Under the pieces are notes generated by a model. That model ran no database searches. It had not been told where the DNA came from and saw only the letters and a list, made by a program, of their open reading frames with translations. Positions 17,927 through 26,229 of a DNA stretch of 64,000 bases are shown one piece after another. Source of the DNA: Terrirubrum flagellatum. GTDB lineage: Bacteria > Pseudomonadota > Alphaproteobacteria > Rhizobiales > Beijerinckiaceae. Each line of letters starts with the position of its first letter. The stretch's first letter is position 1. The stretch is taken from contig NZ_CP091851.1 of NCBI RefSeq assembly GCF_022059845.1, positions 4,701,501 to 4,765,500 of the forward strand. The letters are read 5' to 3'. Position numbers and translations under genes: made by a program.

Positions 17927-18085
17927 TTCTCAGGGCGGGGTGAAAGTCCCCACCGGCGGTAAGCGCGAGCGATCGCGCAAGCCCGCGAGCGCTCTTCGGT
18001 TCGCCCATTCCGGGCGCCGCCGAAGAGGTCAGCAGATTCGGTGTGATTCCGAAGCCGACGGTCACAGTCCGGATGAAAGAGAACA
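17927..18085 (+). promoter_or_regulatory. FMN riboswitch (RFN element)
   Basis: The conserved RFN blocks are all present in order: TTCTCAGGGCGGGGTGAAAG, CCCCACCGGCGGTA, AGCCCGCGAGCG, GTCAGCAGATTCGGTG, CCGAAGCCGACGGT and CAGTCCGGATGAAAGAGAA. It binds flavin mononucleotide. The downstream hairpin (GCCGGCC 18099-18105, GGCCGGC 18112-18118) has no U tract, and the ribosome-binding site GGTGAGGA lies further on, so control may be at translation. It serves the lumazine synthase gene starting at 18158. Confidence 0.97.
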
Positions 18086-18157
18086 GAACGCGTCGCAAGC
18101 CGGCCTGCGAGGGCCGGCCGCTGCGCGTTCGAACGCCCTGATTCTGGTGAGGAAGCC

Positions 18158-18685
18158 ATGAATCAGATCTTGAATCAGACTGCTCTCGAAAATTCGCATT
18201 CCGTTCCCGACGTTCGTCCGCCGACGCGAGGCTCCGGCGATCGCGTCGCTTTCATCCAGGCTTGCTGGCACAAGGAGATCGTCGATCAATGCCGCATCGC
18301 CTTCATGGAAGAGGCGGAACGGCTTGGCCTTCAGCCTGCGTCGATCGACGTCTTCGAAACGCCGGGCTCGTTTGAAATCCCGCTGCAGGCGAAGACGCTC
18401 GCCGGGAGCGGGCGCTACGCCGCGATCGTCGCAGCGGGGCTCATCGTCGATGGCGGCGTCTATCGTCATGAATTCGTCGCCGACGCCGTGATCAGCGCAC
18501 TGATGCGGCTGCAGATGGAGGTGTGCGTGCCTGTGATCTCCGCCGTGCTGACGCCGCAACGTTTCCATGATCATGAAGATCATCGCCGGTTTTTTCGCGA
18601 TCATTTCCTGATCAAGGGTCGCGAGGCGGCGCAGGCCTGCATGCGCACCATCGATAATATCGCGGCCGCGCGAAAGGCGGCGTGA
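18158..18685 (+). CDS. ribH: 6,7-dimethyl-8-ribityllumazine synthase, type II (RibH2-like)
   Basis: 175 residues. Joins 5-amino-6-ribitylaminouracil with dihydroxybutanone phosphate in riboflavin synthesis. Family segments: VAFIQACWHKEIVD, FETPGSFEIPLQAKTL, YAAIVAAGLIVDGGVYRHEFVA and the C-terminal HFLIKGREAAQACM. The WHKEIVD/YRHEFV forms and the C-terminal HDHEDHRRFF tail resemble the decameric type II enzyme of Brucella and Mesorhizobium (a strong Brucella antigen), whose gene is also controlled alone by an FMN riboswitch. A second, housekeeping ribH would be expected elsewhere in the genome. Confidence 0.95.
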   Translation: MNQILNQTALENSHSVPDVRPPTRGSGDRVAFIQACWHKEIVDQCRIAFMEEAERLGLQPASIDVFETPGSFEIPLQAKTLAGSGRYAAIVAAGLIVDGGVYRHEFVADAVISALMRLQMEVCVPVISAVLTPQRFHDHEDHRRFFRDHFLIKGREAAQACMRTIDNIAAARKAA

Positions 18686-18778
18686 CGATCACATCTTGGA
18701 TCGGGATCGCCGCGCGGACTTCGCGCGGCGATCAATCGCCTGTACGAGACCTCATACTCATCGCCAGAGGTCGTTCCG

Positions 18779-19597
18779 ATGACGCAGCCCCGCCGTTTTG
18801 GAGCCTACGAAATTCTCCCGCTTTTCGACGGCGTCTTCGAGCATTCCTCGGACGCGCTGATTCACGCCGATGGCGCCGAGGCGCGCGAGCGCACGATCGC
18901 GGCATGGGGCGATCCGAATTTTCGCTTCGACGTGAACTGCTTTCTGCTGCGTGGGCCGGATGGGCTGACCCTGATCGATTCCGGTTGCGGCTCCGCCTGG
19001 GGCGCAGCCTTTGGCCATGCGCGCGCAGCGCTGCGGGATGCGGGCGTCGCGCCTGACGACATCAAGCGCGTCCTGCTCACGCATATTCATGGCGATCACG
19101 CGCTGGGATTGTTCGAACGGGATGAGCCGTACTTCCCGCGCGCGGAGATCTGGGTGGCGCAGGACGATCTCGATTTCTACACCAGCGCCGAGGCGCGCGA
19201 GAAAACGCCGGAAGCGCGGCGCACTGCTTTCAAGCTGACGGAGCAGCTTCTGAAGATCTATGGCGACCGCGTTCGCGGCATTCCCATGGGCGCGATTCTG
19301 CCCGGCGTCGAAGCCATGTCGCTGCCCGGACATACGCCGGCGCATACTGGTTATCTCATCGGCGAAGGCGGCGACCGGCTGCTCATCTGGGGCGACGCGC
19401 TCCATTTTGGCGATTTCCAGGCGGCTGATCCCAAGCGCGGCCTGAGCTTCGACATTGATCCCACGACGGCGGTGCGCACGCGCTTTTCGATGCTCGATCG
19501 CGCCGCCCGCGAGAACTGGGTCATCACCGGCAGCCATCTCAAGGGCTCCGGTCGCATCGAGCGCGCCGGCGAGGGCTTTCACATCGCCGCAGCTTGA
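18779..19597 (+). CDS. Metallo-beta-lactamase-fold hydrolase
   Basis: 272 residues with the zinc-binding signature HIHGDHALG near residue 101, an upstream LIDSGCG strand, LPGHTPAHTGY and WGDALHFGDF for the other ligands. The arrangement (long N-terminal region, 'TLIDSGCG', 'THIHGDH') is like quorum-quenching lactonases and related hydrolases, but the substrate is unknown. No signal peptide is visible. It begins 93 bases after ribH, which is not obviously in the same operon. Confidence 0.88.
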   Translation: MTQPRRFGAYEILPLFDGVFEHSSDALIHADGAEARERTIAAWGDPNFRFDVNCFLLRGPDGLTLIDSGCGSAWGAAFGHARAALRDAGVAPDDIKRVLLTHIHGDHALGLFERDEPYFPRAEIWVAQDDLDFYTSAEAREKTPEARRTAFKLTEQLLKIYGDRVRGIPMGAILPGVEAMSLPGHTPAHTGYLIGEGGDRLLIWGDALHFGDFQAADPKRGLSFDIDPTTAVRTRFSMLDRAARENWVITGSHLKGSGRIERAGEGFHIAAA

Positions 19598-19789
19598 TCG
19601 CAGGCGCATTCCCGTTATCCTGGGCGCATGATCGCCGCGCGCGCCATCGTGATGCTTAATTCGACGCACCCTTGCGGGGGCGCCGGGTTGGCTTTGCGCT
19701 AGTCGCAAGCGATCACCCTGCGAACCCTGCCGAGGCGAGCAGGGTCCGCAAGACTCCAGGCTCTCCTCGCATTGAGATGGAGAGCGAAT

Positions 19790-20326
19790 ATGAGTCCGGA
19801 GGCTGCGCCGCCTGACAGCGCGTTAAAATCAGAACTCTCAAGCCTGACGATCCGCGCGACGCGCGTGGACGATTACGAGGCGATCGCGACGCTGGTGAAC
19901 CTGCCGGGCTTTCGCGCCGGCACGCTGCGGCTGCCGTTCCGCAGGCCGGAGCTGACGCGCAAATGGCTGGAGACCCAGAGTCCCGATGATGTCAGCATCG
20001 TCGCCTTGCGTGATGGCGTCGTCGTTGGGCAGGCGGGACTTGAGCGTCAGGGCGGACGCCGCTCGCATGCGGCGCGCCTCGGCATGGGCGTGCATGATGA
20101 TCATTGTGGGCAGGGCGTCGGCGGGACGCTGCTGAAGGCGCTTATCGACGCCGCAGATGACTGGCTTGATCTCAGGCGCATCGAACTCACGGTCTATGCC
20201 GACAATGCGCGCGCGATCCGGCTCTATGAGAAGTTCGGCTTCGAGAAAGAAGGCGTGTTGCGCGCCTACGCCTTCAGGGCCGGCGTCTATGTCGATGCGC
20301 TCGCGATGGCGCGGCTGCGGATGTAA
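19790..20326 (+). CDS. GNAT-family N-acetyltransferase
   Basis: 178 residues from ATG 19790, preceded by GGAGAG. Motif A is HCGQGVGGTLLKALI and motif B is YADNARAIRLYEKFGFEKEGVLRAYAFRAG, which with the RLPF..PE start resembles the RimJ/PhnO-type group including 'speG/aac(6)-like' enzymes. Substrate not assignable. The 190-bp region before it holds only a 7-bp hairpin (ACCCTGC 19724-19730 / GCAGGGT 19739-19745) without a U tract. Confidence 0.9.
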   Translation: MSPEAAPPDSALKSELSSLTIRATRVDDYEAIATLVNLPGFRAGTLRLPFRRPELTRKWLETQSPDDVSIVALRDGVVVGQAGLERQGGRRSHAARLGMGVHDDHCGQGVGGTLLKALIDAADDWLDLRRIELTVYADNARAIRLYEKFGFEKEGVLRAYAFRAGVYVDALAMARLRM

Positions 20327-20347
20327 GCCGCCCTCCTGGGGACGCCG

Positions 20348-22267
20348 TCAATTATCGTCGTCCGCGTCCTTTCCGCCCTCCGCGCCGCCCGAAGCGCCAA
20401 GGAAAAGGCGCGCCATGTTCACGTCGCGCATGGCGGCCCCGAGCACGCGCCGCGAGGATGCGATCTCGCTCGCGCGACAGACGACGCCGTCGCGTTTCCA
20501 TTCAAACAGCCGACGAACAGAAAGAACGCCGCCGTCGAACTTGTAGTCCGCCATATAGCGCGAACGCGCATCGGCGACGTCGATCGGCTCCGGCGTCTTC
20601 TGGAGCTTTGCGCCGTCGGGGAAATGCACGATCACATTTTCCTCGTAGCGCAAGGGAAGACAGGAGAAGGGAATTTCACGCTCTTCCCTGACCGCTTTCA
20701 GAAGGCGCGGGAATGGCCGGTCGAAAATCCGTGGGCCGGTTGGAATCCGTATCCCGTCCGGGCCGGCGCGCATGAAATTCGCCTTCAGCTTGAAACTCGC
20801 CTTGAGTGTGGCGGGATCGGTTCGCGCATTGGCGTCGGCGAAATCATAACGCGCCGAACCTTGCCAGTTCTGGTCCTGAAGGGTTTTCGTCGCTGCGGCT
20901 TCCGCGCCGCTCGCCGCGGCCGCGCGCGCGCCGGCGAGAACGCGGCTGCTGGCGGAGCCATTTCCTGTCAGCGCGGAGACGCCCGACGCAGCGCCATCCG
21001 CCGCGATCGTGACGTCGGCGGTGTGGCGATAGGAAAAGGCCTCGGGCGCGACTGTGGGGATGCGCGTAAATTTTGCTTCTTCGCCGTTGAATACGAGAGC
21101 CGGCTTGCCGAAGAGACGCGTCTCCAGCGGGCCGAACACGCTCGTGGACGCAGTCGGGTCCACATAGAGATGAAGCGTCGGCAGATAGAGAATGATGTGG
21201 TCGAATTGGCTGACCGCGAACGGATAGGCCTCATAACGCGGCGCGAGATTCACCAGCGCGTAATCCGCAGGCACGCCGGCGGCGCGCAGCAGCGCGCGCA
21301 TCAATGTGACATGGTCCTTGCAGTCGCCATAGAGATTGGCGAGCACTGATCCGGCGTCGCGCGGCACCCAGCCGCCGGCGCCAAGCACGATATTCACATA
21401 GCGGACATTGCCCGACACCCAGTTGAAAATCGCTTCCGCCCTGGCGCGATCGTCATTTTTGCCGTCGACAAGTTTTTTCGCGAGCGCTTCGATTTCGGGC
21501 GTGGGATCGGACTTCGTTGCGCCTTCGCGCCAGAAGCCCTGCGCAACGGCGGTCCAGTCCTTGAAGGTGGAGAAGTAGAAGCGCGGTTCATAATCGAAAA
21601 CATCGACGGAATCGGCCTGGAACGGCGCATAGGGCCGTTCGATATAGACGAAGCGATGGACGATGCTGTCGCCCTGCTCCTCGACCGCATGGTCGAGACC
21701 GTTTTGCCAGACCCGCAATCCCGCGCTTTTCGGCGCGCGCACGGTGACGGTCGCGCCGGAGCGGCGAACATAGCGCGGAAACGCCTGAGACCAGGACACG
21801 CCGTCGGGAAGCAGCGCGCGCGTTTGCCGGAGGCGCGTCGTCGCTTCGACTTCGTCGCCGACCGCAACTTCCGGAAAGATCGTCGTGTAGGTTTTCTGAT
21901 CGACAAAGAAATGCAGCGCTTCGGGAGCGGCCGCTGCGGCCTGGACGAGCGTTTTCGAGGGATCGACCGGAATGCGCCGCCCGTCCGGCTTGATGGTCGC
22001 GGCGCTGATCAGCGCATAATCGTAGAAATGCACATTCACCGTATCGCGATAGGTTCCGAGCGGCTGCACGCCGGCCGCGCTGAGAATCTTGCCGCGATAG
22101 CGCGCGGTCATGGTGACCAGCCCGTCGTCGCCGATGACGATCTCAATGTCATCCGAGCGCGAAAAAGGCGCGTCCGCCGGCGGAGAAACGGGTTGCGCCG
22201 ACGCCGACGCGGAAAGGCCGAAGCAAAGTCCAATCAGCGCAGCGACAGCGACGAAAGCGTTTCGCAT
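20348..22267 (-). CDS. Secreted DUF3857/transglutaminase-like protein
   Basis: 639 residues from ATG 22267, supported by a strong ribosome-binding site (GGGAGGGG) and an immediate signal peptide, MRNAFVAVAALIGLCFGLSA...AQP. An N-terminal DUF3857 beta domain (about 40-230) precedes a transglutaminase-like domain with the catalytic triad visible: GDCKDHVTL (Cys), SQFDHIILY (His) and YVDPTAS (Asp). A strand-rich C-terminal region follows. Proteins of this build are periplasmic or surface-located and may cross-link or cleave; the role is unknown. A longer frame upstream to 22372 is not used. Confidence 0.88.
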   Translation of the reverse strand: MRNAFVAVAALIGLCFGLSASASAQPVSPPADAPFSRSDDIEIVIGDDGLVTMTARYRGKILSAAGVQPLGTYRDTVNVHFYDYALISAATIKPDGRRIPVDPSKTLVQAAAAAPEALHFFVDQKTYTTIFPEVAVGDEVEATTRLRQTRALLPDGVSWSQAFPRYVRRSGATVTVRAPKSAGLRVWQNGLDHAVEEQGDSIVHRFVYIERPYAPFQADSVDVFDYEPRFYFSTFKDWTAVAQGFWREGATKSDPTPEIEALAKKLVDGKNDDRARAEAIFNWVSGNVRYVNIVLGAGGWVPRDAGSVLANLYGDCKDHVTLMRALLRAAGVPADYALVNLAPRYEAYPFAVSQFDHIILYLPTLHLYVDPTASTSVFGPLETRLFGKPALVFNGEEAKFTRIPTVAPEAFSYRHTADVTIAADGAASGVSALTGNGSASSRVLAGARAAAASGAEAAATKTLQDQNWQGSARYDFADANARTDPATLKASFKLKANFMRAGPDGIRIPTGPRIFDRPFPRLLKAVREEREIPFSCLPLRYEENVIVHFPDGAKLQKTPEPIDVADARSRYMADYKFDGGVLSVRRLFEWKRDGVVCRASEIASSRRVLGAAMRDVNMARLFLGASGGAEGGKDADDDN

Positions 22268-22535
22268 CTGTCCCCTCCCGGAGCAGCCGCGCCGAGCGCG
22301 CGCAATACCGAAAAAACAAAGCATCGCGCGACCACTGACGTTGCGCAACCCGTCGCGCTGATGGCGGCGCAATGCGGCGAACCGGCGGCGGCGCTTCCGG
22401 CCGCGGCGTTGATGCGCTCCAGAAAAATATTGAGCCCCGGGAAGCGAATGCGTGAGGAACCGGGGCCAGCGGTTTTACGTCAAGTTCCGGCGCTTGCGGG
22501 CAAAGAATGAATTGAAATCGGCGGGAATCCCGCCC

Positions 22536-22564
22536 TTGACATTTTCAGATTAAATTCCTATTAT
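22536..22564 (+). promoter_or_regulatory. Consensus-like sigma-70 promoter facing a gene-free region
   Basis: A perfect -35 box TTGACA (22536-22541), a 17-base spacer and a near-perfect -10 box TATTAT (22559-22564) stand in an AT-rich patch unlike the surroundings. Transcription would begin about 22570. No protein gene follows on this strand for over 3 kb, so the product is most likely a non-coding RNA. Confidence 0.7.
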
Positions 22565-22569
22565 TGGCG

Positions 22570-22892
22570 TGTCTTCCGCCGCTGGGCGTTTCCGGACCGT
22601 AACGGAGGTGGGCGGCAAGAGCGACGGCGAGCGGTAGCAGCGGTTACGACTCGTGTCTTAAGTTCGCGCGCCAAAAACCTGGTCCTGGCCCGACGCCTCG
22701 GGCGGTGCCCTTCGGGGCATCGTATGGAGGGTAAATCAGGGTTCGACTCCACAGGGGCAGGCGATAAGGCGCAAACGTCGCGCGCGGGGCGTCCGGTCCG
22801 CCTGTTCTGGCGACTGGCTCCTCAAAAACACCTTCTGCGCGCTCCGCCAGTAGCGCGCGGACCCACGACGCCCCGCGCCCCCTTTGAGGGGC
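22570..22892 (+). ncRNA. Unidentified structured RNA candidate
   Basis: About 320 bases directly downstream of a consensus promoter, with no credible reading frame and strong secondary structure. Visible hairpins include GCCCGACGCCTCGGGC, TGCCCTTCGGGGCA, and a long rod whose arms are GCGCGGGGCGTC / GACGCCCCGCGC, GGTCCGC / GCGGACC and CTGGCG / CGCCAG, closing on an A-rich loop (CTCAAAAACACC). It ends with GCCCC CTTTGA GGGGC, lacking a U run. A GGGTTCGACTCC string recalls tmRNA, but no tag frame, no GGTTCRA T-arm with a paired stem and no G3-U70 acceptor could be found. RNase P, 6S and SRP signatures are also absent. Boundaries are estimates. Confidence 0.45.
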
Positions 22893-22978
22893 AGGATGCG
22901 AAGGACGAGAGATCAAAGCCGATGGGACTTCAGCCGCCGCGAAAGCGGGCGGGGATTTCGCGCGCCTATCTTTCCGCC

Positions 22979-23084
22979 GTCATTCCTGGGCCGAGCGCAG
23001 CGAGGAGCCCGGAACCCAGAAGATGGTTCCATTGGCGCGATCTCTGGGTTCCGGGCTCGCTCCTTCGGAGCGCCCCGGAATGAC
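22979..23084. repeat. GTCAT...ATGAC intergenic palindrome
   Basis: A 106-bp imperfect palindrome starting GTCATTCCTGGG and ending CCCCGGAATGAC, with the same core (GGGTTCCGGGCTCGC and CCTTCGGAGCG) as the copy at 13456. It lies between the structured RNA candidate and the amtB terminator. Expected to fold strongly as RNA in either direction. Confidence 0.85.
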
Positions 23085-23147
23085 GAACCGGATAACGAAA
23101 GGCGCGCGCCTCCTCCCGAGCGGGGAAAAGGGAGCCGCACAAGGCAA

Positions 23148-23179
23148 AGAAAAACCGGCGCGGAGTGATCCGCGCCGGT
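23148..23179 (-). terminator. Rho-independent terminator of glnK-amtB
   Basis: A perfect 10-bp stem (ACCGGCGCGG 23154-23163, CCGCGCCGGT 23170-23179) with a 6-base loop is followed on the minus strand by TTTTTCTTT. It lies 55 bases beyond the amtB stop. A second small hairpin (GGCTCC/GGAGCC, near 23190-23208) sits between. Confidence 0.88.
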
Positions 23180-23233
23180 GGAAGGCAGGCTCCGAAAAAA
23201 GGAGCCGGGAGGAACCTTGTTGAAGAGCGCCGC

Positions 23234-24712
23234 TCAGTAGTTGTAGGCGCGCTCGCCATGCTCTGCGACGTCGAGGCCTTCGCGCTCGACTTCCTGCGGC
23301 ACGCGCAGGCCGATGATCACATCGACGATCTTGTAGAGGATCGCCGAGCCGACGCCGGACCAGACGAGTGTGGTGAGCACCGCCTTGACCTGCGCCCACA
23401 CCGCCGGACCGAACTCGTAGGCCGCGACAACCATCTCGCCCGGCTTCGTGGTGTAGTCGGGGATGCCGACGCCGCCGAGCGAGGGATTGACCAGGATGCC
23501 GGTGCCGATCGCGCCGATGATGCCGCCGATGCAGTGCACGCCGAACACATCGAGCGAGTCGTCGTAGCCGAACGCGTTCTTCACCGTCGAACAGAAGATG
23601 AAGCAGACGGCGCCGGCGATGAGGCCGAGCACGATCGAGCCCATTGGTCCGGCGAAGCCCGACGCCGGCGTCACGGCGACAAGGCCGGCGACGACGCCAG
23701 AGGCGAGGCCAAGCAGCGAAGGCTTGCCCTTGGCGGCCCATTCGACGAACAGCCAGGCGAGGCCGGCCGCGGCGGTGGCGACAAAGGTGTTGATCATCGC
23801 CAGCGCGGCCGTGCCGTTGGCTTCGAGGTTGGAGCCGGCGTTGAAGCCAAACCAGCCGACCCAGAGCAGGGCTGCGCCAATCATCGTCATCGTCAGCGAG
23901 TGCGGCGCCATCAGCTCCTTGCCGTAGCCGACGCGCTTGCCGATCAGGAGAGCGCCCACCATGCCGGCGATGCCGGCGTTGATGTGAACGACCGTGCCGC
24001 CGGCGAAGTCGAGCGCCCCCCACTTGTAGACCAGGCCCGCATCCGCGGTGACTTCGTCGAGCTTGACCTGCGCCGCCTTCTTGGCCGCTTCGTCAGCGCC
24101 TGCCGCGACCGCCTTCGCCGCATCGCCGAGCGCGTCCGGGCCGGCCCAGTACCAGACCATGTGCGCGATCGGGAAATAGATGAAGGTCACCCAGAGCGCG
24201 ATGAAGAGCACGAGCGCGGAGAAGCGAATGCGCTCGGCGAAGGCGCCGACGATCAGCGCCGGCGTGATGCAGGCGAAGGTCATCTGGAAGCAGACATAGA
24301 CCAGCTCAGGGATAACGACGCCGTTCGAGAAGGTCGCGGCGGTCGAATCCGGCGTGACGCCCTTGAGGAAGATCTTGTCGAAGCCGCCGATGAAGTCGTT
24401 GAGGCCGCCGCCGCCGGTGAAGGCGAGGCTGTAGCCATAGACGCACCAGATGATCATCACGAGGCATTCGATCATGAACACTTGGGTCAGCACCGACAGC
24501 ATGTTCTTGGTGCGCACAAGGCCGCCATAGAACAGCGCCAGGCCCGGCACCGTCATCATCAGAACCAGCACCGTGGCGATCATCATGAAGCTGGTGTCGC
24601 CCTTGTTCGGAACAGGTCCCGCGGCGAGCGCGGGCCCGGCCGCCAGGGCGGCGACCCCGGCCCCGATGAGCGCCGCGCTCCCCAGCGAACGGCAAAGACG
24701 GGTGAATGACAT
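23234..24712 (-). CDS. amtB: Ammonium transporter AmtB
   Basis: 492 residues from ATG 24712 with AGGAG upstream; a TTG one codon earlier is not needed. The signal sequence plus eleven membrane helices of Amt/Mep/Rh channels are recognisable, with GGLVRTKNMLSV, WVGWFGFNAGS and DSLDVFGVHCIGGIIGAI (pore histidine). It conducts ammonia across the inner membrane as a trimer and is blocked by unmodified GlnK. The loop after the fifth helix (ALGDAAKAVAAGADEAAKKAAQVKLDEVTADAGL) is an Ala-rich extension. Co-transcribed with glnK 35 bases upstream. Confidence 0.97.
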   Translation of the reverse strand: MSFTRLCRSLGSAALIGAGVAALAAGPALAAGPVPNKGDTSFMMIATVLVLMMTVPGLALFYGGLVRTKNMLSVLTQVFMIECLVMIIWCVYGYSLAFTGGGGLNDFIGGFDKIFLKGVTPDSTAATFSNGVVIPELVYVCFQMTFACITPALIVGAFAERIRFSALVLFIALWVTFIYFPIAHMVWYWAGPDALGDAAKAVAAGADEAAKKAAQVKLDEVTADAGLVYKWGALDFAGGTVVHINAGIAGMVGALLIGKRVGYGKELMAPHSLTMTMIGAALLWVGWFGFNAGSNLEANGTAALAMINTFVATAAAGLAWLFVEWAAKGKPSLLGLASGVVAGLVAVTPASGFAGPMGSIVLGLIAGAVCFIFCSTVKNAFGYDDSLDVFGVHCIGGIIGAIGTGILVNPSLGGVGIPDYTTKPGEMVVAAYEFGPAVWAQVKAVLTTLVWSGVGSAILYKIVDVIIGLRVPQEVEREGLDVAEHGERAYNY

Positions 24713-24747
24713 CAATGGAACTCCTGAGTGTTTTTTCGTTGGAAGGA

Positions 24748-25140
<393 letters not shown>

Positions 25141-25156
25141 TTAACAGGGAGTGGCA

Positions 25157-25172
25157 ATCAAGGGTCGTGCCA
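25157..25172 (-). promoter_or_regulatory. Probable sigma-54 (-24/-12) promoter of glnK-amtB
   Basis: On the minus strand the sequence TGGCACGACCCTTGAT matches the RpoN consensus TGGCACG-N4-TTGC(A/T) at every position but the C of the -12 GC element, which is A here. Placement about 70 bases before the glnK start fits NtrC-controlled expression under nitrogen limitation. NtrC enhancer sites were not identified. Confidence 0.5.
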
Positions 25173-25274
25173 GAAACCGGGCGGACCGCGCTTGCCCGAT
25201 TCCGGCCATCATCAGGCTGACGCGGCGGGACTCGCGGCCAGTTGGCGGGCAGCGTGATTAAATATTGGGCGCCT

Positions 25275-26144
25275 TCACGGGCGATGGTCTTCAGCGCGCC
25301 GAAGCCGGATGAGACCTTCCTGAGCGACGGAAGCGACCAGCGCGCCGTCGCGGCGGAACACCGAGCCGCGGGCGAAGCCGCGGCCGCCGCCGCTGAATGG
25401 CGTCTCCTGGGAATAGAGCATCCAGTCGTTCATGCGGAACGGTTTGTGAAACCAGATGGAGTGATCGAGGCTCGCGCCCTTGAAGGCGTTCTCGATCAGC
25501 GTCCGGCCGTGGGGGATGAGGCTGGTGTCGAGCAGCGTCATGTCCGACGCATAGGCCAGCGCGCAGCAATGGATGAGCGGATCGTCCGGCAGCGGCGCGA
25601 TTGCGCGGAACCAGACATTGAACAGGCGCGGCCTGGCGCCCGGCGTGAGATAGCGTTCGAATTCAACCGGTTTCAGTTCGATCGGCCGCTCGCGTTCGGA
25701 ATGAGCCCTGAGGAGTTGCGCCAGCGGCGCGTCGCCCTCGACCGCGATCTCCTTCGGCAAGTCCTCGGGGGCCGGCACGTCAGGCATTTCGATCTGATAT
25801 TCGAGACCCTGTTCCTCGGTCTGAAAGGAGGCCGAGAGCGAGAAGATGGCGCGGCCATGCTGGATGGCGATGACGCGGCGCGTGGTGAAGCTGCGGCCGT
25901 CGCGAATGCGGTCGACATTGTAGATGATCGGCACCGTCGGATCGCCCGGCAGAAGGAAATAGGCGTGCATCGAATGGGGCAGGCGCCCGTCAACCGTGCG
26001 GCAGGCCGCCATCAGGGCCTGGGCGATGACAAGGCCGCCAAAAATCCGCTGCCAGCCGACCTGCGGGCTGCGACCGCGGAACAGGTTGTGCTCCAGCGGT
26101 TCGAGGACGAGAATGTCGAGGAGTTCCTGAACCGTCTTCGCCAT
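25275..26144 (-). CDS. tesB: Acyl-CoA thioesterase II
   Basis: 289 residues, double hot-dog fold of TesB. Family segments: FRGRSPQVGWQRIFGGLVIAQAL, HSMHAYFLLPGDPTVPIIYNVDRIRDGRSF in the first half, and LDHSIWFHKPFRMNDWMLYS with GGGRGFARGSVF in the second (active-site Asp near the start of the second half's LIHCCALAYASDMTLLDTS). Hydrolyses medium/long acyl-CoA in the cytoplasm. It lies upstream of glnK in the same direction but is separated by 188 bp including the sigma-54 promoter. Confidence 0.95.
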   Translation of the reverse strand: MAKTVQELLDILVLEPLEHNLFRGRSPQVGWQRIFGGLVIAQALMAACRTVDGRLPHSMHAYFLLPGDPTVPIIYNVDRIRDGRSFTTRRVIAIQHGRAIFSLSASFQTEEQGLEYQIEMPDVPAPEDLPKEIAVEGDAPLAQLLRAHSERERPIELKPVEFERYLTPGARPRLFNVWFRAIAPLPDDPLIHCCALAYASDMTLLDTSLIPHGRTLIENAFKGASLDHSIWFHKPFRMNDWMLYSQETPFSGGGRGFARGSVFRRDGALVASVAQEGLIRLRRAEDHRP

Positions 26145-26229
26145 GCCTTCGCAACCTCTCCTTCGCCGTGATGTGGACCGTCCGCCGGAAGAGGGTCAAG
26201 CGGCGGGCGCGATTCGCGCCTGTTAGCTG

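Noticed and set aside
22716-22760. tmRNA (ssrA) signature GGAG...GGGTTCGACTCC
   Set aside because: No ANDN-type tag frame, no properly paired T-arm and no G3-U70 acceptor pair could be found, so the region is listed only as an unidentified RNA candidate.
23165-24709. 514-residue plus-strand frame opposite amtB
   Set aside because: Asp/Arg/His-rich antisense frame without motifs; amtB on the other strand is certain.
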